Below are positions 1 to 8,779 of a DNA stretch of 64,000 bases, in pieces. Position 1 is the stretch's first letter. The number at the start of each line of letters is the position of its first letter. The position numbers and the translations under genes were made by a program. The notes beneath the pieces were generated by a model. The model saw nothing but the letters and a program-made list of their open reading frames with translations, did not search any database and was not told the DNA's origin. The stretch comes from Pedobacter nototheniae. Lineage in GTDB: Bacteria; Bacteroidota; Bacteroidia; Sphingobacteriales; Sphingobacteriaceae. The DNA lies in the NCBI RefSeq assembly GCF_004335085.1, contig NZ_RQRS01000013.1, positions 82,838-146,837 on the forward strand. The letters run 5' to 3'.

Positions 1-117
1 TGTATTTGTACCAGTAACGTTTACTGCCGGTAAAGCAAACTGATGTTTTTTAGCCTGCTCAAATAATTCTTGAACGGCATCTCCGTAAATTACGCCTTTA
101 TAGCCTTTTAAACTCAT
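1..117 (-). CDS. fbaA: Class II fructose-bisphosphate aldolase, 5' end only
   Basis: The ATG at 117 reads MSLKGYKGVIYGDAVQEL and continues to a segment ALPAVNVTGTNT before leaving the window, so only 39 codons are present. The ALPAVNV-x-GTN motif is the N-terminal signature of zinc-dependent class II fructose-1,6-bisphosphate aldolase (glycolysis and gluconeogenesis, cytoplasm). It is divergent from accD with about 200 bp between. The zinc ligands and active site are outside the window, so the call rests on the N-terminus alone. A class I aldolase also occurs in this window at 29835-30914. Confidence 0.85.
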   Translation of the reverse strand, partial: MSLKGYKGVIYGDAVQELFEQAKKHQFALPAVNVTGTNT

Positions 118-270
118 TTCTTGTTAATTTTATTAAGTCCGAAGTTATAAAAAAAAATAACATTTCAAGCTTTTATCACAACAGTTTTATACGTTTAATA
201 TCAAAACAAGGCGTATTTAGTGTATAAACTACATTATCCATGGTGTACTTTTTACACTAAATAGAAATAC

Positions 271-299
271 TTGACTTAAAATAATTTTTCGTTTCTTTG
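271..299 (+). promoter_or_regulatory. Candidate accD promoter
   Basis: TTG at 271-273 is followed after 18 nt by TTTCTTTG at 292-299, close to the Bacteroidota consensus TTG / TAnnTTTG. It lies 24 nt before the preferred ATG of accD. Seen by eye, not tested. Confidence 0.55.
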
Positions 300-323
300 C
301 AATCCGATTCTTTAAAAAATTAT

Positions 324-1169
324 ATGGCTTGGTTTAAAAGAGAAAATAAAGGTATCATTACCACAACTGAAGAGAAAAAAGAAGCACCTGATGGTTTGTG
401 GAATAAATGTCCAAATTGTAAAAAACCGCTACATCAGGCAGAACTACAAGAAAACAAATACGTTTGCCACTATTGCGACTATCACTTAAGGGTAGGATCA
501 AAAGAATATTTCGAGGTTTTATTTGACAACAATGAGTTTAAAGAGCTTTTTGCTAATTTAACTTCAGGTGATCCGCTTAACTTTAACGATAATAAACCGT
601 ACACGGAAAGAGTGGTAGAAAGTCAGGCTAAAACTGGCTTAAAAGATGCTATCCGTGCTGGTGTTGGTAAAATTGAAGGGCAAGAGCTTGTTATTGCTTG
701 TATGGATTTTGCTTTCATTGGCGGTTCTATGGGATCAGTAGTGGGCGAAAAAATTGCCCGTTGTATTGATTACAGTATTAAACACAAAGTGCCTTTCCTA
801 ATGATTTCAAAATCAGGCGGTGCACGAATGATGGAAGCTGCATTTTCATTAATGCAAATGGCTAAAACATCAGCCAAATTAGCGTTGCTAAGTCAGGCTA
901 AAATTCCTTACATTTCTTTATTAACCGATCCTACAACTGGCGGTGTTACGGCTTCTTATGCCATGTTGGGCGATATTAACATTGCAGAACCTGGTGCACT
1001 AATTGGTTTTGCAGGTCCACGGGTAATTAAAGAAACTATTAAGAAAGATTTACCAAAAGGTTTCCAAACTTCAGAATTTGTATTGGAACATGGTTTCCTT
1101 GATTTTATTGTAGATAGAAGAGCTATGAAAGCTAAATTGGCTTCTTTTATTAAAATGATGAACAATTAA
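324..1169 (+). CDS. accD: Acetyl-CoA carboxylase carboxyltransferase subunit beta
   Basis: AccD pairs with AccA to move the carboxyl group from biotin to acetyl-CoA, giving malonyl-CoA for fatty-acid synthesis. A zinc ribbon is visible near the N-terminus (Cys 29, 32, 48 and 51, pattern CPNC...CHYC), followed by the crotonase-like carboxyltransferase core with SGGARMMEA and [14 protein letters not shown]. The start is placed at ATG 324 (MAWFKREN, the usual AccD opening). An upstream TTG at 297 would add nine residues but overlaps the promoter -7 element. Length 281 aa is normal. It is followed by a strong terminator and is monocistronic. Confidence 0.95.
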   Translation: MAWFKRENKGIITTTEEKKEAPDGLWNKCPNCKKPLHQAELQENKYVCHYCDYHLRVGSKEYFEVLFDNNEFKELFANLTSGDPLNFNDNKPYTERVVESQAKTGLKDAIRAGVGKIEGQELVIACMDFAFIGGSMGSVVGEKIARCIDYSIKHKVPFLMISKSGGARMMEAAFSLMQMAKTSAKLALLSQAKIPYISLLTDPTTGGVTASYAMLGDINIAEPGALIGFAGPRVIKETIKKDLPKGFQTSEFVLEHGFLDFIVDRRAMKAKLASFIKMMNN

Positions 1170-1193
1170 TTAGTATACTTTTTATATATTTTT

Positions 1194-1240
1194 AAAAAGC
1201 AGGGCTTTGGAGTGTAGGTTACTTCTTCCCTGCTTTTTTT
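1194..1240 (+). terminator. accD terminator
   Basis: AAAAAGCAGGG and CCCTGCTTTTT pair around a 23-nt loop and are followed by a T run. It sits about 25 nt after the accD stop. Confidence 0.85.
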
Positions 1241-1441
1241 TGTGCCGTTTTTTAAAGCAATTATTCTAATTTTAAGATGCCTCTTCTATTTTAATACTAA
1301 TGGAAAGACGAAATAAGGCAGTTGCTGAAAACTAATCTCAGCTAAAAACAAACTGCTCGATTTTTAAGTTATTTAATTAATGTAGTTCAACGGTTTGACG
1401 ATAAAATTAAAAAAACAGTTTTCTAAATAAATTTTCTTTAC

Positions 1442-2149
1442 ATGAAATCTATATTTTTCCTCTCCTCCATAATGCTTTTATTCATAAACTCTTTTAGTTC
1501 TATAAAACAAGATACTGAGAAGAATTATCAGGGAAAGATTGGAAAGTTTGATGTTTATGTATCTCTAAAGGTTAATGGAAATACCGTATCTGGAACTTAT
1601 TTTTATAAAAGCAAGGGTATTGAAATTAAATTAACGGATGGGAAGCTTGAAAATAACCAATTTACGTGCTTTGAAACTGATTATAAAAATCAAAAAACTG
1701 CAAAGATAATTGGCACCTTAATAAATGGCGTTTTTAATGGAATATGGAAAAACTTAACCACCCAAAAAGAATTTCCAGTTAAACTACAAGTTTCTAAAAC
1801 GAAGTATAGGCCATTGCCCAAGGTTATAACCGGAAATTATAGTACGAATGAAAGTGAAGGCGACAACGATTGTAAAATAAATATTAAAATAACCTTTGCT
1901 AAAGGTGAGTATCTATATCTTTTAAAAACAAAGAGTAGAGAAAAGAGCGGTAAGGTTTACTTTTCGAGAGAGAAAGACGGAAATTACATTACTTTTTTTG
2001 GTTTACCTGGCGATGAAAATCAAGGAGATTTGCAAGGTTCGCTTACTGATGGAGAAATTGCAATTCAAAATTATGGGAACTCCATGAATGAATATACTCG
2101 ATTATCGGAGTGTGGCGATAAATATATTCATCTTATTAAAAAAAATTAA
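1442..2149 (+). CDS. Secreted protein of unknown function
   Basis: 235 aa with an N-terminal hydrophobic signal peptide (about residues 1-20, MKSIFFLSSIMLLF), then a beta-rich lysine- and glycine-containing body. Two stretches look like related strands: GKIGKFDVYVSLKVNGNTVSGTY and a later GTLINGVFNGIWKN, suggesting a small beta-barrel or repeated-strand fold. A few cysteines occur in the second half (CFETDY, NDCKIN, LSECGDK). I do not recognise a family. It stands alone between accD and an M28 peptidase on the same strand, with 146 bp to the latter. Location outside the cytoplasm is inferred from the signal peptide. Confidence 0.6.
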   Translation: MKSIFFLSSIMLLFINSFSSIKQDTEKNYQGKIGKFDVYVSLKVNGNTVSGTYFYKSKGIEIKLTDGKLENNQFTCFETDYKNQKTAKIIGTLINGVFNGIWKNLTTQKEFPVKLQVSKTKYRPLPKVITGNYSTNESEGDNDCKINIKITFAKGEYLYLLKTKSREKSGKVYFSREKDGNYITFFGLPGDENQGDLQGSLTDGEIAIQNYGNSMNEYTRLSECGDKYIHLIKKN

Positions 2150-2295
2150 GCCTAATAAATTTATTTCAAGTTCAATATTGAAGTAAATTCTCCATGGAAG
2201 GTTGTTATAATTCTATACTCCAGTGCAACATTTCTATTAACTTCCAGCTAAGCATAGCTTAATTCTTAATTTAGCTTATCAATTAACTGGAAATT

Positions 2296-3843
2296 ATGAA
2301 TAAAAAATTACTATTACCCTCACTCCTTCTTTTTACCTCATCTATTGCTTTTGCTCAAACTAATAAAGTAATCGATGGAATTGTTAAAGAGGTAAATGAA
2401 AATTCTCAGCTAGAAAAACTGGCCCACGAACTTTTAGATGTCGTTGGACCACGTTTAGTGGGCAGTCCACAAATGAAACAAGCTAATGATTGGGCTGTAA
2501 AAAAGTACAGCGACTGGGGTATTTCTGCCAAGAATGAAAAATGGGGCGAATGGAGAGGATGGCAACGTGGTATTACTCATATTGATTTAATTAGCCCAAG
2601 AGTAAGATCATTAGAAGGTACTCAATTGGCCTGGAGCCCATCTACCAACGGAAAAGCCGTAAATGCAGAAGCGATCATTTTACCGGAAATTACAGATTCA
2701 ATTTCTTTCCAAAAATGGTTACCAGCTGTAAAAGGAAAGTTAGTTATGATTTCGATGAACCAAATTTCTGGTCGCCCAGAAAAAAACTGGGAAGAGTTTG
2801 CAACGAAAGACTTATTTGAGAAATTTAAAAAAGAGAAAACTGAAGCCACTAAAGCTTGGGCGGCAAAAATTGCAAAAACAGGCTTAAATGCTAAAAATTT
2901 AGCCTTAGCAATAGAAAATGCTGGTGCAGCAGGCATTATCATCAACAACTGGTCGCAGGGTTTTGGTGTTGATAAAATATTTGGTGCTAATACGACTAAA
3001 ATTCCTACAGTAGATTTATCTGTTGAAGACTATGGATTAGTATATCGTTTGGCTCAATATGGTTCAAAACCGACCATTAAAATTGAGGCAGAATCTAAAG
3101 AATTAGGTGTTGTACCTACCTTTAATACTATCGCTGAAATTAAAGGAAAAGAAAAACCAAATGAATATGTAATGTTATCTGCACATTTCGATTCGTGGGA
3201 TGGTGCTAGTGGCGCAACCGACAATGGATCTGGAACGATTATGATGATGGAAGCATTACGCGTTTTAAAGAAATTTTATCCTAACCCAAAAAGAACTATT
3301 CTTGTTGGACATTGGGGTAGCGAAGAACAAGGCTTAAATGGATCAAGAGCCTTTGTTGAGGATCACCCAGAAATTGTAAATAATTTACAGGCCTTATTTA
3401 ATCAGGATAATGGTACAGGTAGAGTGGTGAACTTATCAGGACAGGGTTATGCAAAAGCAAAAGACTTTTTAACGCGTTGGTTATCAAAGGTACCCGATAC
3501 AATTAAAAATCAAATTAAAACCAGTTTCCCTGGTGCACCAGGTGGTGGCGGTTCAGACTTTGCTTCATTTGTTGCTGTTGGTGCTCCGGGTTTCTCGCTA
3601 AGTTCTACAAGCTGGGATTATGGAACATATACTTGGCATACCAATCGCGATAGTTATGACAAATTGGTTTTCGACGAAATTAGAAGTAACGTAATTTTAG
3701 CTGCCATTATGGTTTATATGGCTTGTGAAGATCCTGAGAAAACTTCAACTGAAAAGGTTACAGATTTAGGCGTAAATGAACGTACTGGAAAGCCAAATAC
3801 TTGGCCTGAGCAGAAAAAAGCAACGAGAAAAGGCGGATTGTAG
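2296..3843 (+). CDS. Secreted M28-family zinc peptidase with PA-domain insert
   Basis: 515 aa. A signal peptide (about 1-20, ending AFAQ) is followed by an M28 aminopeptidase/carboxypeptidase-type catalytic domain. Likely zinc ligands and base are visible: His297 (SAHFDS), Asp309 (GATDNGSG), Glu343-Glu344 (GSEEQGLNGS), Asp371 (QDNGTGR) and the His in TWHTNRD. The segment around residues 120-270 resembles a protease-associated (PA) insert. The protein probably trims peptides in the periplasm or outside the cell. It is monocistronic with its own terminator. A second secreted M28 enzyme is encoded at 38149. Confidence 0.88.
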   Translation: MNKKLLLPSLLLFTSSIAFAQTNKVIDGIVKEVNENSQLEKLAHELLDVVGPRLVGSPQMKQANDWAVKKYSDWGISAKNEKWGEWRGWQRGITHIDLISPRVRSLEGTQLAWSPSTNGKAVNAEAIILPEITDSISFQKWLPAVKGKLVMISMNQISGRPEKNWEEFATKDLFEKFKKEKTEATKAWAAKIAKTGLNAKNLALAIENAGAAGIIINNWSQGFGVDKIFGANTTKIPTVDLSVEDYGLVYRLAQYGSKPTIKIEAESKELGVVPTFNTIAEIKGKEKPNEYVMLSAHFDSWDGASGATDNGSGTIMMMEALRVLKKFYPNPKRTILVGHWGSEEQGLNGSRAFVEDHPEIVNNLQALFNQDNGTGRVVNLSGQGYAKAKDFLTRWLSKVPDTIKNQIKTSFPGAPGGGGSDFASFVAVGAPGFSLSSTSWDYGTYTWHTNRDSYDKLVFDEIRSNVILAAIMVYMACEDPEKTSTEKVTDLGVNERTGKPNTWPEQKKATRKGGL

Positions 3844-3869
3844 GTAAATTCATTCTAATCTCTAATATT

Positions 3870-3906
3870 AAGAGGCTTTCTTTTAAAGGAAGCCTCTTTT
3901 TTTTTG
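3870..3906 (+). terminator. Terminator of the M28 peptidase gene
   Basis: Stem AAGAGGCTT / AAGCCTCTT with a short loop, followed by a run of T, starting 27 nt after the stop codon. Confidence 0.85.
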
Positions 3907-3941
3907 TTAATTTCGGCCTTTATTATAAACACATACACTAC

Positions 3942-4337
3942 ATGAAAACTGAAATCTGTCATTTTTGGGTTGGAAATTTTAAATCTGAAGATTTCTTTTA
4001 TGAATTTTTTGAGGAAGATAAGAGGTTCTATGAGGAAGAAGCTGATGAGAATGGATATGTTTCAGAATTTTCTGCCTCCCAATCCGAAAATTGGATAGAC
4101 TTTGACTTTTTAGAATGTGGTTTTGAAAACAATGCTAAACCTTTTAATGAAAAGTTTAACAAATATTCTTATTCAACGGAGTGGATGAAAACCGTGGAAA
4201 GTAGAATTAAAGAACTTAACTTAACAGACTTAAATGCCATTGCTTTTATCAACAAAAGTGAGATTGAAAGACCTGTAAATGTAAAAAGGAAGAACTTTAC
4301 CTTGCATTATCTTGGCGAAATTGAGTATGAGGTTTAA
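3942..4337 (+). CDS. Imm22-like (DUF4284) immunity family protein
   Basis: 131 aa, acidic and cytoplasmic, with no signal peptide. The opening CHFWVGNF, the later FSASQSENWIDFDFLECGF-like block and the C-terminal TLHYLGEIEY match my memory of the Immunity protein 22 family, whose members guard against polymorphic or contact-dependent toxins. No toxin, Rhs or VgrG gene is adjacent, so this is an orphan immunity gene or a relative with another role. It sits alone between an M28 peptidase and the convergent cydAB operon. The family call is from recall, not from a profile search. Confidence 0.6.
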   Translation: MKTEICHFWVGNFKSEDFFYEFFEEDKRFYEEEADENGYVSEFSASQSENWIDFDFLECGFENNAKPFNEKFNKYSYSTEWMKTVESRIKELNLTDLNAIAFINKSEIERPVNVKRKNFTLHYLGEIEYEV

Positions 4338-4682
4338 TATTATCGTCTCCTGCTTCTCTTCAAAAGAGGCAATGATCGGGTGAAGAAAAAAAGCATAGCA
4401 AACTCCATAAGCAGCTTATTCTTTACTTAATGCTTTATAATTTATAAGGGACAAACCACTGTTCTTCGTTAAGCTTTAATCTGACCTAACAAATTTTTGG
4501 GGTAGCAGCATCCAAGCCAAACTACTAACTTAAATACAAAAATTTTCAGCCGGTGTTTTTTGTTTCTTTTTGACACCAAAAAGAAAAGAAGCCTCCGCGG
4601 CTAGTGAATAAACAAATAACAATAATAGAAACCTATCTATTTTCAACAAGATAAAGTGAGATTACGCTATATTAACAAACTT
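4338..4682. other. Gene-free spacer with a short hairpin repeat
   Basis: About 345 bp between the convergent imm22-like and cydB genes. No convincing coding sequence is seen. It contains a hairpin at 4563-4586 (arms TTTCTTTTTG / CAAAAAGAAA, loop ACAC), followed by a slightly GC-richer stretch (CCTCCGCGG). The hairpin lacks a clean T run and may be an interspersed repeat or a weak terminator. Confidence 0.4.
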
Positions 4683-5687
4683 CTACTCTTCTTTTTGCTG
4701 AAACTTATAAAACAAATATCCTAAGAAGGGTAAAATCAAAATACTGCCCAGTAAAAGTGCCAATCCCAGGCTGTAAATTGTTTTCTCTGGTCCTACGGCA
4801 CTAAACAAGGAAATTGTATTACCTCCTTTTAAACGGATAAAATTAGGAAAGTGGGCATAACTTATAGCAAGCAAGATCATTGTTACCTGAAAGCCTGCTA
4901 AAAGGCGTAGAATTTTAGTTTTTCCTTTAAGCAATAAATACCAAAGTAAAACAAGAGATAAACTTGCTAAAATTACAGCAGAAAGTCCGACAGTATTTTT
5001 GAAAACCCAATCTACCAGGGGAACATTTTCTTTAATTGAAGCAATGAAAACCATTGCACCAAATATCACTGCTGCGATATTCATAAATTCGGCTTTTTTA
5101 ATAAACCTTTTTTTATCCTTAATATCTTTAGTTTCTCCAATTAAGTAAATGGCGGCTAAAAAACCACAAAGTGCAACAGTAAATAAACCAACAGAAACAG
5201 AGAACCAATTTAACCAGCTGTAAACATAGGCTGAAACAAAATCAGTGGCTTGGGTATCTATATGCCCTGAAATTACGCTTCCGGCAATAATGCCGAGAAA
5301 CAATGGTGTAATAAAGCTAGAATAAACAAATATCTTGTTGTACACCTCTTGCATATTATCATGAACGGCATCATAATGACGAAATACAAAAGCGGTACCT
5401 CGGGCTATAATTCCTACAAGCATAATAAGCAGCGGAATATGAAGATAAACTGACATGGTGGTGTAAATGTGTGGAAAGCCTACAAAAAGAATTACAATGG
5501 CAATAATTAGCCACATGTGATTAGCTTCCCAAACTGGACCAATGGCTTGATACATGGTTTTACGTGTTTTGCTTCTATTTTTTGTAGAGGTAAACAGTTC
5601 AATAATACCTGCACCGAAATCGGCACCGCCAAGTAAAAAGTATAACAATATACCCAAACATAAAAAGGTGATTACAACGTATTCCAT
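4683..5687 (-). CDS. cydB: Cytochrome bd ubiquinol oxidase subunit II
   Basis: 334 aa inner-membrane protein with about eight or nine hydrophobic helices. It begins MEYVVITFLCLGILLYFLLGG, followed by ADFGAGIIEL, typical of CydB. Together with CydA it forms the high-affinity quinol oxidase used under low oxygen. The gene follows cydA with a 2-nt gap, so they are co-transcribed and probably translationally coupled. No small CydX-type reading frame was noticed after it. Confidence 0.93.
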   Translation of the reverse strand: MEYVVITFLCLGILLYFLLGGADFGAGIIELFTSTKNRSKTRKTMYQAIGPVWEANHMWLIIAIVILFVGFPHIYTTMSVYLHIPLLIMLVGIIARGTAFVFRHYDAVHDNMQEVYNKIFVYSSFITPLFLGIIAGSVISGHIDTQATDFVSAYVYSWLNWFSVSVGLFTVALCGFLAAIYLIGETKDIKDKKRFIKKAEFMNIAAVIFGAMVFIASIKENVPLVDWVFKNTVGLSAVILASLSLVLLWYLLLKGKTKILRLLAGFQVTMILLAISYAHFPNFIRLKGGNTISLFSAVGPEKTIYSLGLALLLGSILILPFLGYLFYKFQQKEE

Positions 5688-5689
5688 AA

Positions 5690-7021
5690 TTAGTTTTCTG
5701 GGGTTTCTGTTGATGGATTGTTATATAAAACTGGCACCATTTTAATTTGACGATATAGTAAAAAGGTAACAATAATGCTTAGCGAAACATAAATTGCCGA
5801 GAAAATATAAAAAGAATAAGCAATACCTGGCATTGGTGTTACGGCATCTTTTGTTCTCATAATACCATAAATAATCCAAGGTTGGCGCCCAACTTCTGTA
5901 ACTATCCAACCGGCTTCTAAAGCAATGTATCCCAAAGGAATTGCATAAACGAATAATTTAAGCAACCACCGCTTATCTGTTAAGGGTTTCTTTTTAAATA
6001 TGGTAACGAAGTAAATTATAGCTATTAATAAAAGTAATGTACCAATGCCAACCATAATTTGAAAGGCATAATGCGTTATAGCTACCGGTGGATGCTGATC
6101 TTCAGGAATTTGATCTAAGCCCTTCACCTCCGCTTTAAAATCACCATGTGCTAAAAAACTTAAAGCGCCAGGTAATTGAATAGCCATTTTAACCGTTTTC
6201 TCACGCTCATTTACAATTCCACCAATTAATAAAGGCGCAGGTTTTTCCGTTTTATATAGCGCTTCCATTGCAGCTAGTTTAGCTGGTTGTCTTTTTGCTA
6301 CATCCTTGGCAGATAAATCGCCACTTAAAGGTTGCAATAAGGCACCTATGCAAGCAAAAGTAGCTGCAATTTTAAACGCTTTTAAGTGAAATTGTTTATT
6401 ACTATTTCTTAAAACCATTAAAGCGTGTACTCCGGCTACAGCAAAGCCTGTTGCTGTAAATGCGGCTAAGCACATGTGTAAGGCTTGGGTAAACCATGCT
6501 TTATTGAACATGGCTTGTATAGGATCGATATTTAGGTATTGTCCGTTTACGAAATCAAATCCGGCTGGGCTATTCATCCAAGCATTAGCGGCAACCACCA
6601 AAATACCCGATGCCAACCCACTTACGCCTACTACCATTCCAGTAAACCAATGAAACCATTTATTTAATTTATTCCAGCCGTATAAGAAAAATCCTAGTGC
6701 AATAGCTTCTATAAAAAAGGCTGTACCTTCTAAAGAGAACGGCATTCCGAAAATCGGACCTGCGTGTTCCATAAACTTCGGCCATAACAAACCTAATTCG
6801 AAAGATAACATTGTACCTGAAACTGCTCCTGTTGCAAAGAAAATAGCTACACCTTTACTCCACGCCTTGGTAATATTTTTATAAACCTCATCATTTGTTT
6901 TTAACCATTTATAGTGAGATACCGCCATAAAAAATGGCATAACCATACCAATGCAAGAAAAAATAATATGAAAACCCAGTGATAGGGCCATTTGGGAACG
7001 GGCAGCTATAAAATCATCCAT
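5690..7021 (-). CDS. cydA: Cytochrome bd ubiquinol oxidase subunit I
   Basis: 443 aa, multi-helix membrane protein that holds the haems of the bd quinol oxidase. The early SLGFHIIF histidine is the usual haem ligand; HMCLAAFTATGFAVAGVHAL carries another conserved histidine. The segment around QPAKLAAMEAL is the start of the quinol-binding loop, and EVGRQPWIIYGIMRT is the conserved C-terminal block. The total length and compact loop suggest the short Q-loop type. It is first in the cydAB operon; a TATATTTG -7 element lies just upstream. Confidence 0.94.
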   Translation of the reverse strand: MDDFIAARSQMALSLGFHIIFSCIGMVMPFFMAVSHYKWLKTNDEVYKNITKAWSKGVAIFFATGAVSGTMLSFELGLLWPKFMEHAGPIFGMPFSLEGTAFFIEAIALGFFLYGWNKLNKWFHWFTGMVVGVSGLASGILVVAANAWMNSPAGFDFVNGQYLNIDPIQAMFNKAWFTQALHMCLAAFTATGFAVAGVHALMVLRNSNKQFHLKAFKIAATFACIGALLQPLSGDLSAKDVAKRQPAKLAAMEALYKTEKPAPLLIGGIVNEREKTVKMAIQLPGALSFLAHGDFKAEVKGLDQIPEDQHPPVAITHYAFQIMVGIGTLLLLIAIIYFVTIFKKKPLTDKRWLLKLFVYAIPLGYIALEAGWIVTEVGRQPWIIYGIMRTKDAVTPMPGIAYSFYIFSAIYVSLSIIVTFLLYRQIKMVPVLYNNPSTETPEN

Positions 7022-7044
7022 AAGCTCTATTTATCGAATTGTAA

Positions 7045-7052
7045 CAAATATA
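7045..7052 (-). promoter_or_regulatory. Candidate -7 element of cydAB
   Basis: On the minus strand the sequence is TATATTTG, an exact TAnnTTTG match, about 23 nt before the cydA ATG. No clear -33 TTG was seen at the expected distance. Confidence 0.5.
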
Positions 7053-7187
7053 ACTGTTAATGATTAAAGCTTATGGTAATTTAGTGATGATGAAAGGATT
7101 ATTTTAAATATAGAACGTTTATAAATTGAAAATAATTGATACTTCGTATACTATTTACAAAATTGTAAAAATAAACTTTAATAAAAC

Positions 7188-7227
7188 AAAAATGCTGATG
7201 ATTTTAATAAGAATCACCAGCATTTTT
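7188..7227 (-). terminator. Terminator of the MBL-fold hydrolase gene
   Basis: AAAAATGCTGATGATT pairs with AATCACCAGCATTTTT with minor mismatch. It lies 22 nt beyond the stop of the minus-strand gene at 7249 and is A/T-flanked on both sides. Confidence 0.8.
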
Positions 7228-7248
7228 TTAAATTAATTTCATGCTTAT

Positions 7249-8148
7249 TTAGGTGCCTTTAATCTCGTCATAGGCGGCTGTAAGACTCCTTTGTATGCCT
7301 TCGCCCTTCCACTCTGGTGCACCAGGTATAGTTGTGGCATTTAAAATATCTTCTTTGCTTTTGCCGGCTTTAATTTCACTACCAACGAAGGTTAGTAAAC
7401 TTTGAAGGTAATTTTGATAAGCTTTTACATCAGCTTTATTCCCCGTTACCTTTTCCGGATCCAGACTATGCCCCCAAATAAATACGGTATCATTATCAAA
7501 TTGAGTGGTAATTTTATCAAGTGCAGTAATCCAATTTCCTATATGCGCTCCATTTTCTTTATCTATATATGGAAACTTGCGATTAAAAACTAAATCACCA
7601 ACGTGTACAATATTTGCGTTTTCGAAATGATAAATGGCATCTCCATTGGTATGCCCCGAACCGTAATAAAATGCACTAATTTTTTCATCACCAACCTTTG
7701 CCTTCCAACCTGTTCCAAAAGTGGTATCAGGTAAAAGCTGCTGATTTAAATTATTTGCCTTCTCTGCTGCTTTTCTTTGATTTACTAAAGAGTTTTGATG
7801 CGCAACTACTTTTTCTGTCAATCCTTTAAAAGCTATATTTCCAGCAGTATGGTCTCCGTGGTGGTGTGTATTGATTAAATATTTAAAAGGTTTTTCGCCA
7901 AGTTTCTTTAATTCTTCAATTACGTGGGGGGCGCTTGTTGGAAACTGCGCATCAACAACAACAAACCCATTTGAAGAGTTTAGCCAACCAATTGTTCCTC
8001 CCTGCTCGGTAAATACGCCAACATTATTGCGAATTGGTTTAAAATTATACGCACGCAATAAATTGTTTTGTGCAAATACATCTGTTTTATAGATGGATAA
8101 CAAGGCCATAGCCAATGCAGAGCTTTTGATAAAATTTCTTCTTTCCAT
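7249..8148 (-). CDS. Exported metallo-beta-lactamase-fold hydrolase
   Basis: The preferred ATG at 8148 gives 299 aa, opening MERRNFIKSSALAMALL, a twin-arginine-like signal. The metal site motif is NTHHHGDHTAGN (HxHxDH), with later ligands in GSGHTNGD and WGHSLDP. This is the MBL fold used by diverse hydrolases; substrate cannot be told from sequence, and true beta-lactamase activity is not implied. A longer reading (start 8178) is open, but it would run through the terminator palindrome of the upstream small gene, so I reject it. It has its own terminator at 7188-7227. Confidence 0.8.
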   Translation of the reverse strand: MERRNFIKSSALAMALLSIYKTDVFAQNNLLRAYNFKPIRNNVGVFTEQGGTIGWLNSSNGFVVVDAQFPTSAPHVIEELKKLGEKPFKYLINTHHHGDHTAGNIAFKGLTEKVVAHQNSLVNQRKAAEKANNLNQQLLPDTTFGTGWKAKVGDEKISAFYYGSGHTNGDAIYHFENANIVHVGDLVFNRKFPYIDKENGAHIGNWITALDKITTQFDNDTVFIWGHSLDPEKVTGNKADVKAYQNYLQSLLTFVGSEIKAGKSKEDILNATTIPGAPEWKGEGIQRSLTAAYDEIKGT

Positions 8149-8160
8149 AGCAGGGAATAA

Positions 8161-8190
8161 CTTAAAAAACCACAGCAATTGCTGTGGTTT
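8161..8190 (-). terminator. Palindromic terminator after the 67-aa gene
   Basis: A perfect 24-bp palindrome occupies 8167-8190 (arms AAACCACAGC / GCTGTGGTTT, centre AATT). On the minus strand it is followed by T residues, giving an intrinsic terminator for the gene ending at 8231. It also separates that gene from the MBL-fold gene. Confidence 0.75.
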
Positions 8191-8230
8191 AAATTTAATA
8201 TTTTTTTTTAGATATAAAATTTAGGATTAT

Positions 8231-8434
8231 TTAAATTCCAGATCCTGGTGTGGTTCCAGGTTCGTGGCCCGGACCAAATGAATTATTTTTACGACCATCG
8301 TCCTTATTAAATAAGTTAGTGGTTACTTTTGAAGACTTATTTTCATCTAACTTTTCATCTTCCCTAACATCTTCTGCTTTTTTATCTAGCAAATCGTTCT
8401 GTACAATTTTGCCTTTTTCTTTATTTGTTTCCAT
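8231..8434 (-). CDS. Small protein with conserved GHEPGTTPG C-terminus (copy 1)
   Basis: 67 aa, hydrophilic and charged (lysine/aspartate-rich, KKAEDVREDEKLDENKSS), no signal peptide or membrane segment. The last residues SFGPGHEPGTTPGSGI closely match the end of the neighbouring 68-aa protein, and both start METN, while their middles differ. That pattern of conserved ends with variable middle supports both being real genes of one family. Function is unknown; the flexible charged body is compatible with a disordered protein or a peptide precursor. It has its own palindromic terminator. Confidence 0.65.
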   Translation of the reverse strand: METNKEKGKIVQNDLLDKKAEDVREDEKLDENKSSKVTTNLFNKDDGRKNNSFGPGHEPGTTPGSGI

Positions 8435-8572
8435 AGCTATTGTAATTGATATAGTTAAAGAACAATACTAAAAAGCTTTTTGTTTTTCTTATTCAAAAAC
8501 ACATAGGTTTTAATACCACATCAATACAATATAGTTTACAGGATATACAAAAACCGCTACAATTACCTTAGC

Positions 8573-8779
8573 TTAAAGTCCGCCAGGTGTTGTACCAGGT
8601 TCATGGCCGCAGCCAAAAGAATGAAATCTTCTTTTGTGGCTTTTACTGAAATGGCTGGATGATTCAATAGAAAAAGAGTTCAATGCGAAATTGTATACAT
8701 GTTTTTTCTCTGAATTTGATCTTTCTGATTTTAACCCGGTGTTTTCGGTTCCGTTGTTAGTGTTGCTGTTGGTTTCCAT
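8573..8779 (-). CDS. Small protein with conserved GHEPGTTPG C-terminus (copy 2)
   Basis: 68 aa, starting METNSNTNNGTEN and ending HSFGCGHEPGTTPGGL. The C-terminal 15 residues align with the protein at 8231-8434 (GHEPGTTPG identical), whereas the serine/asparagine-rich middle does not. One cysteine lies in the conserved tail (FGCGHEP), where the paralogue has proline. Both genes lie on the same strand 138 bp apart, so they look like a local duplication with diverged bodies. No enzyme that would obviously modify or export such a peptide is next to them. Function unknown. Confidence 0.65.
   Translation of the reverse strand: METNSNTNNGTENTGLKSERSNSEKKHVYNFALNSFSIESSSHFSKSHKRRFHSFGCGHEPGTTPGGL

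Noticed and set aside
7249..8178. Longer start for the MBL-fold gene at 8178
   Set aside because: Extension reads through the palindromic terminator of the upstream gene; ATG 8148 gives a twin-arginine-like signal.
8250..8471. 73-aa plus-strand frame over the 67-aa gene
   Set aside because: Antisense to the gene with the conserved GHEPGTTPG tail.
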